Shown: positions 26,936-35,682, counted from the stretch's first letter. The stretch is 64,000 nucleotides of DNA from an uncultured Prevotellaceae bacterium (GCA_902764705.1 CACWWZ010000007.1:18909-82908), one strand, 5' to 3'. Numbers and translations are program-made. Notes: generated by a model from the sequence alone, not told the origin.

Positions 26936-28228
26936 ATGCTGACGGAGAAGACGATGGAGAAGCTGCGGATCCTCGCAGAGTCGGCGAAGTACGATGTGTC
27001 GTGCTCGTCGAGCGGCACCGTGCGCAAGGGCAAGCAGGGCATGGTGGGTTCCACCGTTGGCGGTGTGGGCATCTGCCACTCGTTTGCCGACGATGGGCGT
27101 TGCATCTCGTTGCTGAAGGTGATGCTGACGAACTACTGCATGTACGACTGCGCCTATTGCATCAATCGCCGTACCAACGATATCAAGCGGGCTACGCTCA
27201 GCGTCTCTGAGCTTGAGGAGATTACGATGGAGTTCTACCGCCGCAACTACATAGAGGGCTTGTTTCTGTCGAGTGGGGTAGTGCGCAATCCTGACTACAC
27301 CATGGAACGGCTGACGGCCATCGTGCGCGACCTGCGCACCGTGCATCGTTTCAATGGCTACATCCACCTGAAGACCATTCCTGGTGCCTCGCAGGAACTG
27401 TTGCAGGAAGCTGGGCGCTATGCCGACCGTATGAGTATCAACATCGAGATTCCCAAAGAGGAGTCGCTGAAGGCCTTGGCGCCCGAGAAGGACCATAAGA
27501 GCATCTTCTTGCCAATGTCGCAGATTCAGCAAGGCGTATTGGAAAACAAAGAGGACAGGCGGAAGTTCCGCCATGCACCGCGCTTCGTGCCCGCAGGACA
27601 GTCCACACAGATGATTGTAGGTGCCACCAAGGAGAGCGACCTCGATATCCTGCGCATGTCGAACGCCATGTACCTGCAGCCCACCATGCGTCGCGTCTAT
27701 TACTCCGGCTACGTCAGCGTCAATACCTACGACCCGCGTCTGCCTATACTCAAGCAACCACCTCTGGTGCGCGAGAATCGTCTCTATCAGGCTGACTGGC
27801 TCATGCGCTTCTATCAGTTCAGTGTCGACGAGATTGTGGACGATAAGCACACCCACCTCGACCTCGACGTCGACCCCAAGCTCGGCTGGGCCCTGCGCCA
27901 TCCAGAATTCTTCCCTGTCGATATCAACAAGGCATCTTACGAAGAGATTCTCCGCGTACCAGGCATCGGCGTGAAAAGTGCCGTACTTATCGTCAACTCC
28001 CGTCGTTTCAACCGCATCACCTCCTATCACTTGAAAAAGATGGGTGTGGTCATGAAGAAGGCGAAGTACTTCATCACCTGCGGCGAGCTCACCTCCGCCT
28101 TCTCGCAACCCATCATCGGCATCAATGAACTCCGTCCTGAACGCCTGCGCCCTCTGCTGCTCTCGAAAGCCCAGCAGAAACGCGCTGCCGCCGAACAGCA
28201 ATTATCGTTTGATTTTAAAGATGAGTAA
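26936..28228 (+). CDS. Putative DNA modification/repair radical SAM protein (TIGR03916-type)
   Basis: 430 residues. The radical SAM cluster motif is C-MYD-C-AY-C (LTNYCMYDCAYCINRR). An N-terminal segment with DVSCSSSGTVRKG and a C-terminal helix-hairpin-helix (VDINKASYEEILRVPGIGVK) suggest DNA binding. The family is known to occur next to TIGR03915 and uracil-DNA glycosylase-like genes and is presumed to act in DNA repair; the chemistry is not established to my knowledge. Here the TIGR03915 gene lies 4.2 kb downstream behind four unrelated genes. The start ATG follows the -7 box by 17 nt. Confidence 0.88.
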   Translation: MLTEKTMEKLRILAESAKYDVSCSSSGTVRKGKQGMVGSTVGGVGICHSFADDGRCISLLKVMLTNYCMYDCAYCINRRTNDIKRATLSVSELEEITMEFYRRNYIEGLFLSSGVVRNPDYTMERLTAIVRDLRTVHRFNGYIHLKTIPGASQELLQEAGRYADRMSINIEIPKEESLKALAPEKDHKSIFLPMSQIQQGVLENKEDRRKFRHAPRFVPAGQSTQMIVGATKESDLDILRMSNAMYLQPTMRRVYYSGYVSVNTYDPRLPILKQPPLVRENRLYQADWLMRFYQFSVDEIVDDKHTHLDLDVDPKLGWALRHPEFFPVDINKASYEEILRVPGIGVKSAVLIVNSRRFNRITSYHLKKMGVVMKKAKYFITCGELTSAFSQPIIGINELRPERLRPLLLSKAQQKRAAAEQQLSFDFKDE

Positions 28229-28310
28229 AATCAAACCTTGGAAAAGGAGATAAAATAAAAAATGCATTTTCTTGTTTAATTTGTGAGGAGTTGTTCGTTA
28301 TATAAGTGTA

Positions 28311-28808
28311 ATGACACAAAAAGAGTTCACATATATGGCAAGTGAGATGCGGGCAAAAGCCGTGTTAATAGCTGAGCAGTTCGGTTACGCCCAGGACGAT
28401 GCGGAGGACATTGCGCAAGACGTGATGTTGAAGCTTTGGAACCTGCACGAACAACTGAACGATGCGGCTCACCTGAAGGCTTCGGCTGTCATCACTACGA
28501 AACGGGTGTGCATCGACCGGTGGCGCACGACCCATAAGCATGCCGAGATTGCCGTCACAATGCCGCTGATAGATGAAGACTCGCTGCACGACCGACTGGA
28601 ATATACGGAACTGGAACATTGGATAGCCGAACAGATAGACAGTCTGCCTTCCACAGCGGGTATGGTGCTGAGGATGCGTCAGTTGGAGCACCGCGAGTTA
28701 GGCGAGATTGCCGACATCCTGGGCATACGGCAGACATCAGTATCCACCCTGCTCTCACGAGCCCGAAACGAATTACTAACGAAATTAAAGAGGAGGAACC
28801 AACAATGA
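28311..28808 (+). CDS. ECF-type RNA polymerase sigma factor
   Basis: 165 residues. Region 2 reads AEDIAQDVMLKLWNLHEQL and region 4 reads LPSTAGMVLRMRQLEHRELGEIADILGIRQTSVSTLLSRAR, a clear helix-turn-helix. It is short, as in Bacteroidota sigma-70/ECF factors controlling envelope functions. The next gene starts in its stop codon (ATGA), typical of sigma/anti-sigma pairs. Before the ATG, GAGGAGTTGTTCGTTATATAAG lies where an ECF-dependent autopromoter would be expected, though this is a guess. Confidence 0.9.
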   Translation: MTQKEFTYMASEMRAKAVLIAEQFGYAQDDAEDIAQDVMLKLWNLHEQLNDAAHLKASAVITTKRVCIDRWRTTHKHAEIAVTMPLIDEDSLHDRLEYTELEHWIAEQIDSLPSTAGMVLRMRQLEHRELGEIADILGIRQTSVSTLLSRARNELLTKLKRRNQQ

Positions 28809-29545
28809 AACAACAGTACGACAAGCAGGAAATAGCCCAGTTGCTCAGCAAGTTTATGGCTGGCGAAACCAGTGTTACCGAGGAAGAGGTGCTGGCACAG
28901 TACTTCCGCACCCATGAGGTCGACAAAGATTGGGCAGAATATAAAGAGATGTTCGCGCTGTTTGACAACGGTGAGGTGGACATTGATTTGGAAAACGAAA
29001 CGAACAGCCAACGGCCAATATCCAATAGCCAAAAGCCAAAATCGGTTCCACAGGCTGTCAAGGAGAAACCAAAGATAGTCACCCTCAGATGGCTGATGGC
29101 TGGTATTGCTGCAAGCATCGCCCTGCTTTTGGTATTCTATCTCGGAAGAAGCACCGCTGAGCAGCCTACATTGGTGGCAGTGGAAAACGTAGTCACCAAG
29201 GACAGCGTACAGCCAAAGCACGAAGCCATCACTCCCATAGGGAGGATAGAGGATGCTGTCGTGGCTCAGGCTGCTCCTGCAAAGCCCCAAACGGCCAAAC
29301 ACCCAGCCCCCAAAACGGCCAATTCCGAATCTGCTTCTGCAGCTGAAAGTCTGGCTGACTGCATTGCCCGATTGGAAGCAGAAATGAACGACCTTGACGA
29401 TAGCGTCAATTCGGCACAGGTTGAAAGGCTTATCGCTGCCGATTTCCGACTGCAACAAATGGTCAATCGCATAGTCGGCAAACAGACGGAGCTGGCAATG
29501 AACAAAATATTAAACGACAGTACCGCTAATTATGTTAGTTTTTAA
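28805..29545 (+). CDS. Single-pass membrane protein, putative anti-sigma factor
   Basis: 246 residues. A cytoplasmic N-terminal part (about 1-95) begins with helices like an anti-sigma domain (QEIAQLLSKFMAGETSVTEEEVLAQYF), followed by one membrane helix (MAGIAASIALLLVFYL, about 99-115) and an Ala/Pro/Lys-rich periplasmic part with a coiled-coil end (SLADCIARLEAEMNDLDDSV). Overlap with the sigma gene by 4 nt supports an anti-sigma role; no zinc motif is seen. Residues 68-79 derive from a heptanucleotide tract. Confidence 0.7.
   Translation: MKQQYDKQEIAQLLSKFMAGETSVTEEEVLAQYFRTHEVDKDWAEYKEMFALFDNGEVDIDLENETNSQRPISNSQKPKSVPQAVKEKPKIVTLRWLMAGIAASIALLLVFYLGRSTAEQPTLVAVENVVTKDSVQPKHEAITPIGRIEDAVVAQAAPAKPQTAKHPAPKTANSESASAAESLADCIARLEAEMNDLDDSVNSAQVERLIAADFRLQQMVNRIVGKQTELAMNKILNDSTANYVSF
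29006..29040 (+). repeat. Heptanucleotide tract inside the putative anti-sigma gene
   Basis: Five 7-bp units related to AGCCAAA (29006, 29013, 29020, 29027, 29034) encode SQRPISNSQKPK. Seven is not a multiple of three, so gain or loss of one unit would shift the frame before the membrane helix. Confidence 0.85.
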
Positions 29546-29576
29546 ACCACGAATTAAACGAATTCCACGAATAATT

Positions 29577-31310
29577 ATGAAACAGATTATTATTACCATA
29601 GCAATCATGCTGATGCCCATCAGCGCAACTAGTCTCCATGCTCAGGAGAATAAACACGCCCAGGCCCTGCATACGGCCTTCATCGAAACGCTTCACAGCA
29701 AGTTCCCAAAGGACATCACAGCCAAATGGACACCAGGGAAAGAAGACAGCACCAGCGTGTTCTGGACAGCCCTCGACGGTGCAGGACTTGTCCCCAAGAA
29801 CAAGATCAACGTGGTGCAGCTCGCGAAGAACAGGGCAGTCATTGGCCCTTATTATCTTGACGGCTGGAGGTTCGAGTTCCGCAATGTGCCTGATGACCCT
29901 AACCTGCCCTTGCGTCAGATTCTCGATGCCTACGACAAACAGTCACCTTACGCCTCCAGCTACTACAGCTATGTGGCAGGCGACGAGCAGGCCGTCTTCC
30001 CTGGTGTCAGCATCGCCTTTGGCGAAGACGGACAGGCCTTTCCGCTGCAGCTTCACCCTACTCTGAACGTACGTATTATTGGCTTCAAGGATGACGACGC
30101 TTTCCGCTCCACCTATCTGCTTACATGGTATAGCAATGAGGAGGACGACCCCATCGACACGAAGCACAAGTACTACATGACAACCGGCATCATGTACGAG
30201 TTCCATTGTCCGAAACTGAAGTCCACACCGCAGATAAAGTCCTTCGATGACGAGGAATACCTCGACCGCAGCAACACGGCCCTCAGCGTAGCGCAGAACC
30301 TGCTGTTTGAAATACGCAAAAAGGAACCCGAACGTGCCAAAGCCCTCGACACTGACACGCTGGCCGAGGTCTTCCAGTACAATTTCATCAAGATGGCACA
30401 GCAGCTCTACGACGAGCCCAGGACATACAACCTCAAGACTAGCTACGAGGCCCTGAAGGCCAAACTCGAACTCATGATGGGTATGGGCAGCACCGCCACC
30501 ATCACCGAGCAGAAAGCCATCTGCTATACGCTCAACAAAGAGGTGGAGAGCTATCCCTACATGCTCTCAGGTCAGCAGGTACAGGAACTGAAACGTATGA
30601 CCGATGGTATTATCAAAGACATGCCAGAGGAATTGGTTAAGCAAGCCGCCAACACCCAGCTTTATATCTTTCGCATGCGCAACCAGACCGCCGACATCGA
30701 CAGCTTGAGCGACAACGACCAGGACTACCTGAACCGTAACCACTGGACCGTCATTCACCAGCCCATGGAATATCATCACGAGGACATGTTTACGGCTCGT
30801 GGCGAACACTATACCGCTGACCAGCAGACGGGTTACCTCCATGTGAAACGCGAGAACTATGGCAGCGGTCTTCGCATTGAGAACACCCTCAAGAACCTGC
30901 GTCCTGGGCGCTATCGTGTATCGGCTGTGGTTCGTGCCAAAAAGACCAATAGCGGACACTCTGGACTGCTCGTCTTTGCTCAGGTAGGCGATAAGAATAT
31001 CAATAAGGAGATTCCTGCCGATGGTGATACGGGTGGCAACGTGTGGTTCTCTGGCCTCAGCCGCTTCTCACGTAAGGCCAATGCCCACGAAGGCGTCCTA
31101 GCCCTCGATATCAACAAGGCATCGGCGCATGGTGGACAAGGCTACGGCTGGAACCGCATCTATCTCGACGACATCACCATTACCGATGACACCCCCAACC
31201 ATGCGCTTACCTATGGTGTCTCCTTCGATCGTGACGTTGCAATGAAAAACGGTGAAAGCAGCAACTGGTTCTCCGCTTGCGACTTCATCGTTGAGAGGGT
31301 CGACGACTAG
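29577..31310 (+). CDS. Exported protein of unknown function in the sigma-factor operon
   Basis: 577 residues. Signal peptide (MKQIIITIAIMLMPISATSLHAQ). The middle is mostly helical and unrecognised. The last 170 residues look like a beta-sandwich (LKNLRPGRYRVSAVVRAKKT, VFAQVGDK, WNRIYLDDITITDD), reminiscent of carbohydrate-binding modules. It starts 31 nt after the putative anti-sigma gene and probably shares its transcript, so it may be a cell-surface target or partner of the sigma system. A hairpin terminator follows. Confidence 0.65.
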   Translation: MKQIIITIAIMLMPISATSLHAQENKHAQALHTAFIETLHSKFPKDITAKWTPGKEDSTSVFWTALDGAGLVPKNKINVVQLAKNRAVIGPYYLDGWRFEFRNVPDDPNLPLRQILDAYDKQSPYASSYYSYVAGDEQAVFPGVSIAFGEDGQAFPLQLHPTLNVRIIGFKDDDAFRSTYLLTWYSNEEDDPIDTKHKYYMTTGIMYEFHCPKLKSTPQIKSFDDEEYLDRSNTALSVAQNLLFEIRKKEPERAKALDTDTLAEVFQYNFIKMAQQLYDEPRTYNLKTSYEALKAKLELMMGMGSTATITEQKAICYTLNKEVESYPYMLSGQQVQELKRMTDGIIKDMPEELVKQAANTQLYIFRMRNQTADIDSLSDNDQDYLNRNHWTVIHQPMEYHHEDMFTARGEHYTADQQTGYLHVKRENYGSGLRIENTLKNLRPGRYRVSAVVRAKKTNSGHSGLLVFAQVGDKNINKEIPADGDTGGNVWFSGLSRFSRKANAHEGVLALDINKASAHGGQGYGWNRIYLDDITITDDTPNHALTYGVSFDRDVAMKNGESSNWFSACDFIVERVDD

Positions 31311-31347
31311 GAATCTAGGATTAGATATTTATTATTAAGCGAACAGA

Positions 31348-31376
31348 GATGTGGAAACCATGACGGTTTCCACATC
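31348..31376 (+). terminator. Perfect 12-bp stem hairpin
   Basis: GATGTGGAAACC (31348-31359), loop ATGAC, GGTTTCCACATC (31365-31376), 38 nt after the stop at 31310. The U-run is poor (ATTATAAT). Confidence 0.7.
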
Positions 31377-31412
31377 ATTATAATATAGTAGTTTAAAATT
31401 GGGAATAAATAT

Positions 31413-31443
31413 TTGGTCGTGTTCGGAATATATTGTATCTTTG
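31413..31443 (+). promoter_or_regulatory. Promoter of the DUF6266-like/TIGR03915 operon
   Basis: -33 TTG (31413-31415), 20 nt, -7 TATCTTTG (31436-31443). The first gene starts at 31712, leaving a leader of about 264 nt. Confidence 0.85.
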
Positions 31444-31447
31444 CAAC

Positions 31448-31711
31448 GTAGAAACGACGAAAAAAGCAAAGGACAAGTTCGAGACTTAGGTAAGACGTAG
31501 CCGTAAGGTTCCTTCGGTGCAGCGAGGGATTACTCTCAACTTTTGTTCGTTTGTTGTTCGTTTGATGTCCGATTGTTGTCTGATTGTTGTCCGTTCATAT
31601 AACGAGCAACAGACGGGGAAGAAATGGACGAGAAATGGAGAAGAATTGGAGCTACATTGAAGTAACGACGAAGCAATGTCGAACATACAAAAGAGATAGG
31701 AGACCCAAACA
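31448..31711 (+). promoter_or_regulatory. Long 5' leader with an 11-bp repeat array
   Basis: About 264 nt lie between the promoter and the ATG at 31712. It holds a hairpin-capable segment (CCGTAAGGTTCCTTCGG), the 11-bp array at 31543-31597 and then a purine-rich half (GAAGAAATGG, GAGAAATGG, GAAGAATTGG). The pyrimidine/T-rich and purine-rich halves could pair. A GATAGGAGA ribosome site precedes the ATG. No known riboswitch is recognised. Confidence 0.5.
31543..31597 (+). repeat. 11-bp tandem repeat, five units
   Basis: Units at 31543, 31554, 31565, 31576 and 31587 follow (T/A)TGT(T/C)(C/T)G(T/A)TTG; the first two are identical. They lie in the leader of the following gene. Confidence 0.85.
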
Positions 31712-32446
31712 ATGAAGAAAAAGGACACGACAAGCAAAGGATTGATGCTGGTTGGCAGTCTGCGCACATCTGGTGTGACTGTCTACATGAAGCAAGGGAA
31801 ACTGGTTACGCGGTCGTCGAATTCAAACGAAAAGCGCAGCAATACGCTGCCTCAATTCATACAGCGACAGAAGATGCGGCACTCCGTACAACTATGGAAG
31901 ATGCTTAAATTTTGTGAGACAATGTTTACACAGCGCCCGACGGCCTACAACAACTTCATGTCACTGGCCAACAGAATGCCGGTGGTGTTTGTGGAAAAAC
32001 TCATAGATCAGGCATCGTTCCTGATGCCTGGCATCCCAGTAAGCGACGGTACGCTTCCTGCGGTACAGCAGCAATTAGGTGAAGTGGATGGTACTCCTGC
32101 CCTGATAACCGATCTCCAATACGGCAAGTATTTTTATAATGAGAAGCTGTGGCTTTATACGGCAGAACAGAATATGGAAGGTGTGCCTCGTGTACGGTTC
32201 AGCAAGCGTGATGTGTCGACGCATGAGATGACTGTGGTTGACGGACATCTGGTACTGGTCGGTGAAGAATTTGCCGACGAGATGAAGGGCTGGGCACTGG
32301 TTCGGGTTGTAGACAACCGCTGTTCGCCACAGACTATTGTCACCCGCTGCACGCTGTACCAGCAGTATACCACTGAGGAAGCCCTTCAAACTGCTGCTAA
32401 GAGTTACAAGGGTCTTACCGACCATGGATTTCTTTCACCAAGGTAA
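31712..32446 (+). CDS. Protein of unknown function, DUF6266-like in its N-terminus
   Basis: 244 residues, soluble, no signal peptide. The N-terminal 60 residues (GLMLVGSLRTSGVTVYMKQG, then RTLPQ-like Gln/Arg-rich segment NTLPQFIQRQKMRHSVQLWK) resemble a type of basic protein that I recall as common in Bacteroidota and annotated near DUF6266; the match is by eye. The C-terminal half (about 115-230) is beta-rich with ALVRVVDNRCSPQTIVTRC. It is the first gene of a run with TIGR03915 (5 nt later), DUF1593 and dus, and has an unusually long leader. Role unknown. Confidence 0.55.
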   Translation: MKKKDTTSKGLMLVGSLRTSGVTVYMKQGKLVTRSSNSNEKRSNTLPQFIQRQKMRHSVQLWKMLKFCETMFTQRPTAYNNFMSLANRMPVVFVEKLIDQASFLMPGIPVSDGTLPAVQQQLGEVDGTPALITDLQYGKYFYNEKLWLYTAEQNMEGVPRVRFSKRDVSTHEMTVVDGHLVLVGEEFADEMKGWALVRVVDNRCSPQTIVTRCTLYQQYTTEEALQTAAKSYKGLTDHGFLSPR

Positions 32447-32451
32447 ATCAA

Positions 32452-33318
32452 ATGCAAACGTACGTGTTCGATAATACGCTCGATGGGCTGTTGACGGCGG
32501 TGTTCGACAGTTTCTTTCTTCGCCAGCAGGATGTGACGCTGTTGGCGGAGGGAGAGCAGTTGCCGCTGTTTGCTGGCGAGCCGCATCGGGTGGTCACGGA
32601 CAGTGAGAAAGCTGAACGCGTGTGGAAAGGCTTGGAAAAGCATCTGTCGCGCGAAGGGCTGCACATGATTACTCTCAGCTGGCTGTCAGAGGAGCGTGCG
32701 CTGAACCAACCGCTGTTTAATATGATTTGTAAGGTGTTCAAGCCTCACCCCCTAGCCCCCTCTCCAAGGGGCGAGGGGGGAGCCTTCGGCATGAAGGAGA
32801 GAATGGACATCACACAGAATGCCTCCGATGCTGACGTGCTGGCGGTGAGGAACACCTGTCGCCGCGTGCTCCACGAACAGCTGCGGATGAAACAGTTCAT
32901 CCGGTTCCAGAAGGCGAAGGATGGTACCTATCTGGCTGTGGTGTCACCCGACCATAACGTACTTCCATTGATTACCGACCATTTCAGCGATCGATTTAAT
33001 GACCAGCCCTGGCTCATCTATGATGCGAAGCGGCATTATGGGTATTATTATAGCCTCACCCCCAACCCCTCTCCAAAGGGCGAGGGGAGTAATTACAAGG
33101 TTATCCGCGTAACCTTCGAGGATGAGGCCTCCGTGCCGTTCGATTTATCGAACGGAAAAATGGATGCCGACATCCTCAGCGAGAACGACCAGCTTTTCCA
33201 GGACTTGTGGCGCACCTATTTTAAGGCTATCTGCATCAAGGAACGCATGAATCCCAAGAAGCAGCTCAGCGACATGCCGCGCCGCTATTGGAAATATATG
33301 ACAGAAAAGAATGGATAA
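32452..33318 (+). CDS. TIGR03915-family putative DNA repair protein (DUF4130) with two repeat-derived insertions
   Basis: 288 residues. The start MQTYVFDNTLDGLLTAVFDSF and the later MKQFIRFQKAKDGTYLAVVSPDHNVLPLITDHF ... RRYWKYM are characteristic of this family, which accompanies the TIGR03916 radical SAM protein; that partner is at 26.9-28.2 kb on the same strand. Two stretches not expected from the family, HPLAPSPRGEGG (about 100) and LTPNPSPKGEG (about 203), are the translation of GC-rich palindromic repeats inserted in frame. Whether the protein tolerates them is unknown; the frame remains open throughout. Confidence 0.85.
   Translation: MQTYVFDNTLDGLLTAVFDSFFLRQQDVTLLAEGEQLPLFAGEPHRVVTDSEKAERVWKGLEKHLSREGLHMITLSWLSEERALNQPLFNMICKVFKPHPLAPSPRGEGGAFGMKERMDITQNASDADVLAVRNTCRRVLHEQLRMKQFIRFQKAKDGTYLAVVSPDHNVLPLITDHFSDRFNDQPWLIYDAKRHYGYYYSLTPNPSPKGEGSNYKVIRVTFEDEASVPFDLSNGKMDADILSENDQLFQDLWRTYFKAICIKERMNPKKQLSDMPRRYWKYMTEKNG
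32742..32786 (+). repeat. GC-rich palindromic repeat inserted in TIGR03915 gene, copy 1
   Basis: GCCTCACCCCCTAGCCCCCT followed by CTCCAAGGGGCGAGGGGGG; CCCCTCTCC.../GGGG-rich halves are self-complementary. In frame, coding PHPLAPSPRGEG. Confidence 0.85.
33053..33090 (+). repeat. GC-rich palindromic repeat inserted in TIGR03915 gene, copy 2
   Basis: Same element as at 32742-32786 (GCCTCACCCCCAACCCCTCT, then CCAAAGGGCGAGGGG), again in frame, coding LTPNPSPKGEG. Confidence 0.85.
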
Positions 33319-33330
33319 AAAAAGTATAGA

Positions 33331-34728
33331 ATGATGAGAATAATGACATGGATTGTTGCAACCCTGATGGCCATGCCCATGGGGGCGCAGAGGACGCGGC
33401 AGGACAGTACGCTGAAGCCGCGACTGGTGGTATGTACGGACATTGCGCCAGCCGATGTGGAACCCGACGATATGGAGTCGATGGTGCACCTGATGGCGTA
33501 TGCCGACATGTTTGAAATCGAGGCGCTGATCACGTCGGTGGGATGGAACTGCGACCCGTATCCGATAGCGTGGTCGCTGTATATGTATCGCGTGATGGGT
33601 GCCTACGCAACGGACGTGAAGAACCTGATGAAGCGTTCAGGACAGAAGGAGTTTCTGACGATGGAGCAGGAAAACGCATGTCAGCGGATAGGCTACTGGC
33701 CCAGTGCGGAGTATATTACGAGTCGTGTCGTGATGGGTAGTACGAATGGCGGCATCCGCTCCATCGGCGAGCAGAACGACTCGCCAGGCAGCGAGCTGCT
33801 TATCCGACTGGCTGACGAGGACGACCCACGACCCATCTATGTGGCAGCATGGGGTGGGGCGAACACGCTGGCACAGGCCATCTGGCGCGTAAAGCAGACG
33901 CGGACTTCAGACGAAGTCAAAAACTTCGTCCGCAAGTTCCGCCTCTATACCATCACTGACCAGGACATGGACTACGCCCACCGCATGGACCGTGCCCGCA
34001 GCTCGCACATGTGGCTGCGCAAGGAGTTCAAGGACGACCTGCAGTTCATCTGGGACGAGGGTACGTGGCAGGAGCAGTGTGAGTTGGGCAAGCAGAACTG
34101 GACGCAGCACCAGCAGTACATCCAGCCGAAGGGTGCGCTGGGCAAGGAATATCCCAATTACAAGTGGGGCGTGGAGGGCGACACGCCGAGTTTCCTCTAC
34201 GTGCTGCCTAATGGGTTGAACGACCCTGAAGACCCGCTTCAGGCAGGCTGGGCAGGCTATCATGAGCGGGGCATGTGTCCTGACTCGCTGACTACCGCCT
34301 GGACCTCGTGGCAGGAACCCGTGCGCAGCATCAGCGTGGGTTATAAGCAGCGCTTCTATCCCGATGAAATGGCCGATTTTAAGGCTCGTATGCAGTGGGC
34401 CGATAGGGGCGAGGGCAACCGCAATCCCGTAGTGGTGGTGAACGGTCACCGTGGTCCGTCGCCCTTGGTACTCCGTGTAAAAGCTGGCGACGACGTCCGT
34501 CTGGATGCCTCGAAGTCGTACGACCCAGATGGCGACTCCATCACCAAGAATTGGTGGCAGCAGCCGGAGATTGGTACGGCGACGCTCGACATACAGGGGT
34601 CGGACGCGGCTGAGGTGCGCATTCCCCAGGATGCAGCCGGCCAGACGCTGCACGTCGTGTGTGAAGTGAGCGACCAAGGTCCCTATTTGCTGAAGGGATA
34701 TCAAAGAATCATTTTTGAAGTAGAATAG
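33331..34728 (+). CDS. DUF1593 nucleoside-hydrolase-like exported protein
   Basis: 465 residues. A signal peptide (MTWIVATLMAMPMGAQ) precedes a nucleoside-hydrolase-like N-terminal domain with VVCTDIAPADVEPDDMESMVH, the Asp-rich site typical of DUF1593, and a C-terminal beta-sandwich (PLVLRVKAGDDVRLDASKSY, DPDGDSITKNWWQQPE). Members are found in polysaccharide-degrading bacteria and linked with sugar metabolism; the substrate here is unknown. ATGs at 33331 and 33334 are equally possible. It follows TIGR03915 by 12 nt and precedes dus by 6 nt. Confidence 0.85.
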   Translation: MMRIMTWIVATLMAMPMGAQRTRQDSTLKPRLVVCTDIAPADVEPDDMESMVHLMAYADMFEIEALITSVGWNCDPYPIAWSLYMYRVMGAYATDVKNLMKRSGQKEFLTMEQENACQRIGYWPSAEYITSRVVMGSTNGGIRSIGEQNDSPGSELLIRLADEDDPRPIYVAAWGGANTLAQAIWRVKQTRTSDEVKNFVRKFRLYTITDQDMDYAHRMDRARSSHMWLRKEFKDDLQFIWDEGTWQEQCELGKQNWTQHQQYIQPKGALGKEYPNYKWGVEGDTPSFLYVLPNGLNDPEDPLQAGWAGYHERGMCPDSLTTAWTSWQEPVRSISVGYKQRFYPDEMADFKARMQWADRGEGNRNPVVVVNGHRGPSPLVLRVKAGDDVRLDASKSYDPDGDSITKNWWQQPEIGTATLDIQGSDAAEVRIPQDAAGQTLHVVCEVSDQGPYLLKGYQRIIFEVE

Positions 34729-34734
34729 TTAACA

Positions 34735-35682
34735 ATGAAGATAGGAACGATAGAATTGGGCGAGCGCCCAGTATTTCTGGCTCCGATGGAGGACGTGACG
34801 GACATAGGATTCCGCATGTTGTGCAAGCGCTTTGGCGCCTCGATGGTGTATACGGAATTCGTGTCGGCCGAGGCGCTGGTGCGCGACGTGAAGTCGACGG
34901 TGAAGAAACTGACCATCAGCGACGAGGAGCGCCCTGTGGGTATTCAGATCTATGGACGCGACGTGGACGCAATGGTGGAGGCGGCGAAGATTGTCGAGCA
35001 GGCAGGCCCGGACCTGATTGATTTGAATTTCGGCTGTCCTGTGAAGAAGGTGGCAGGCAAGGGTGCGGGTGCCGGTATGCTGCAAAACATTCCCAAGATG
35101 CTGGAGATTACGCAGAAGGTGGTGGATGCCGTGCAGCTGCCTGTGACGGCGAAGACCCGTCTGGGCTGGAACTGCGAACAGCTCATCATCACCACGCTGG
35201 CCGAGCAGTTGCAGGACTGTGGCATAAAGGCGTTGACCATTCATGGTCGTACGCGGAGTCAGATGTATACGGGTGAGGCCGACTGGACGCTGATTGGCGA
35301 GGTGAAGCGCAACCCACGCATCCATATCCCCATTATCGGCAATGGCGACATCAAGTCGTTGGACGATGCCGACAGGGCCTTCGACACGTATGGCGTCGAT
35401 GCCGTCATGATTGGTCGCGCCACATTTGGATGCCCCTGGATATTCAGTCGCCAGCAGCTGACGCTGGACGAGAAGATTGACGTGCTGGAAGAGCAGTTAC
35501 GCATCAACGTAGAGCGTATCGACGAATATCGCGGCATTCTGCACACACGTCGCCATCTGGCCGCATCGCCCGTGTTCAAAGGCATTCCCAACTTCCGCGA
35601 GACGCGCATCGCCATGCTGAGGGCAGAAAAAAAGGATGACCTGTTGGCCATCCTTGAGCGTTGTCGCGAACAGTTGCGATAG
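34735..35682 (+). CDS. dusB: tRNA-dihydrouridine synthase
   Basis: 315 residues. FMN barrel with LAPMEDVTDIGFRMLC, the signature DLNFGCPVKKVAGKGAGAGML containing the catalytic Cys, HGRTRSQMYTGEADW, and the FMN phosphate site IGNGDIKS plus GVDAVMIGRATFG. It reduces uridine in tRNA D-loops. Length and motifs fit the DusB subgroup. It is the last gene of the run beginning at 31712; the 25-bp gap to the convergent esterase contains no clear terminator. Confidence 0.93.
   Translation: MKIGTIELGERPVFLAPMEDVTDIGFRMLCKRFGASMVYTEFVSAEALVRDVKSTVKKLTISDEERPVGIQIYGRDVDAMVEAAKIVEQAGPDLIDLNFGCPVKKVAGKGAGAGMLQNIPKMLEITQKVVDAVQLPVTAKTRLGWNCEQLIITTLAEQLQDCGIKALTIHGRTRSQMYTGEADWTLIGEVKRNPRIHIPIIGNGDIKSLDDADRAFDTYGVDAVMIGRATFGCPWIFSRQQLTLDEKIDVLEEQLRINVERIDEYRGILHTRRHLAASPVFKGIPNFRETRIAMLRAEKKDDLLAILERCREQLR

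Noticed and set aside
26873-28201. 442-codon frame antisense to the radical SAM gene
   Set aside because: The + strand has the C-x3-C-x2-C motif and HhH domain; the antisense product is His/Val-rich and featureless.
31486-31769. Two minus-strand frames of 77 and 93 codons across the long leader
   Set aside because: They translate the 11-bp repeat array (NNRTSNEQQTN) and overlap the promoter-driven + strand gene.
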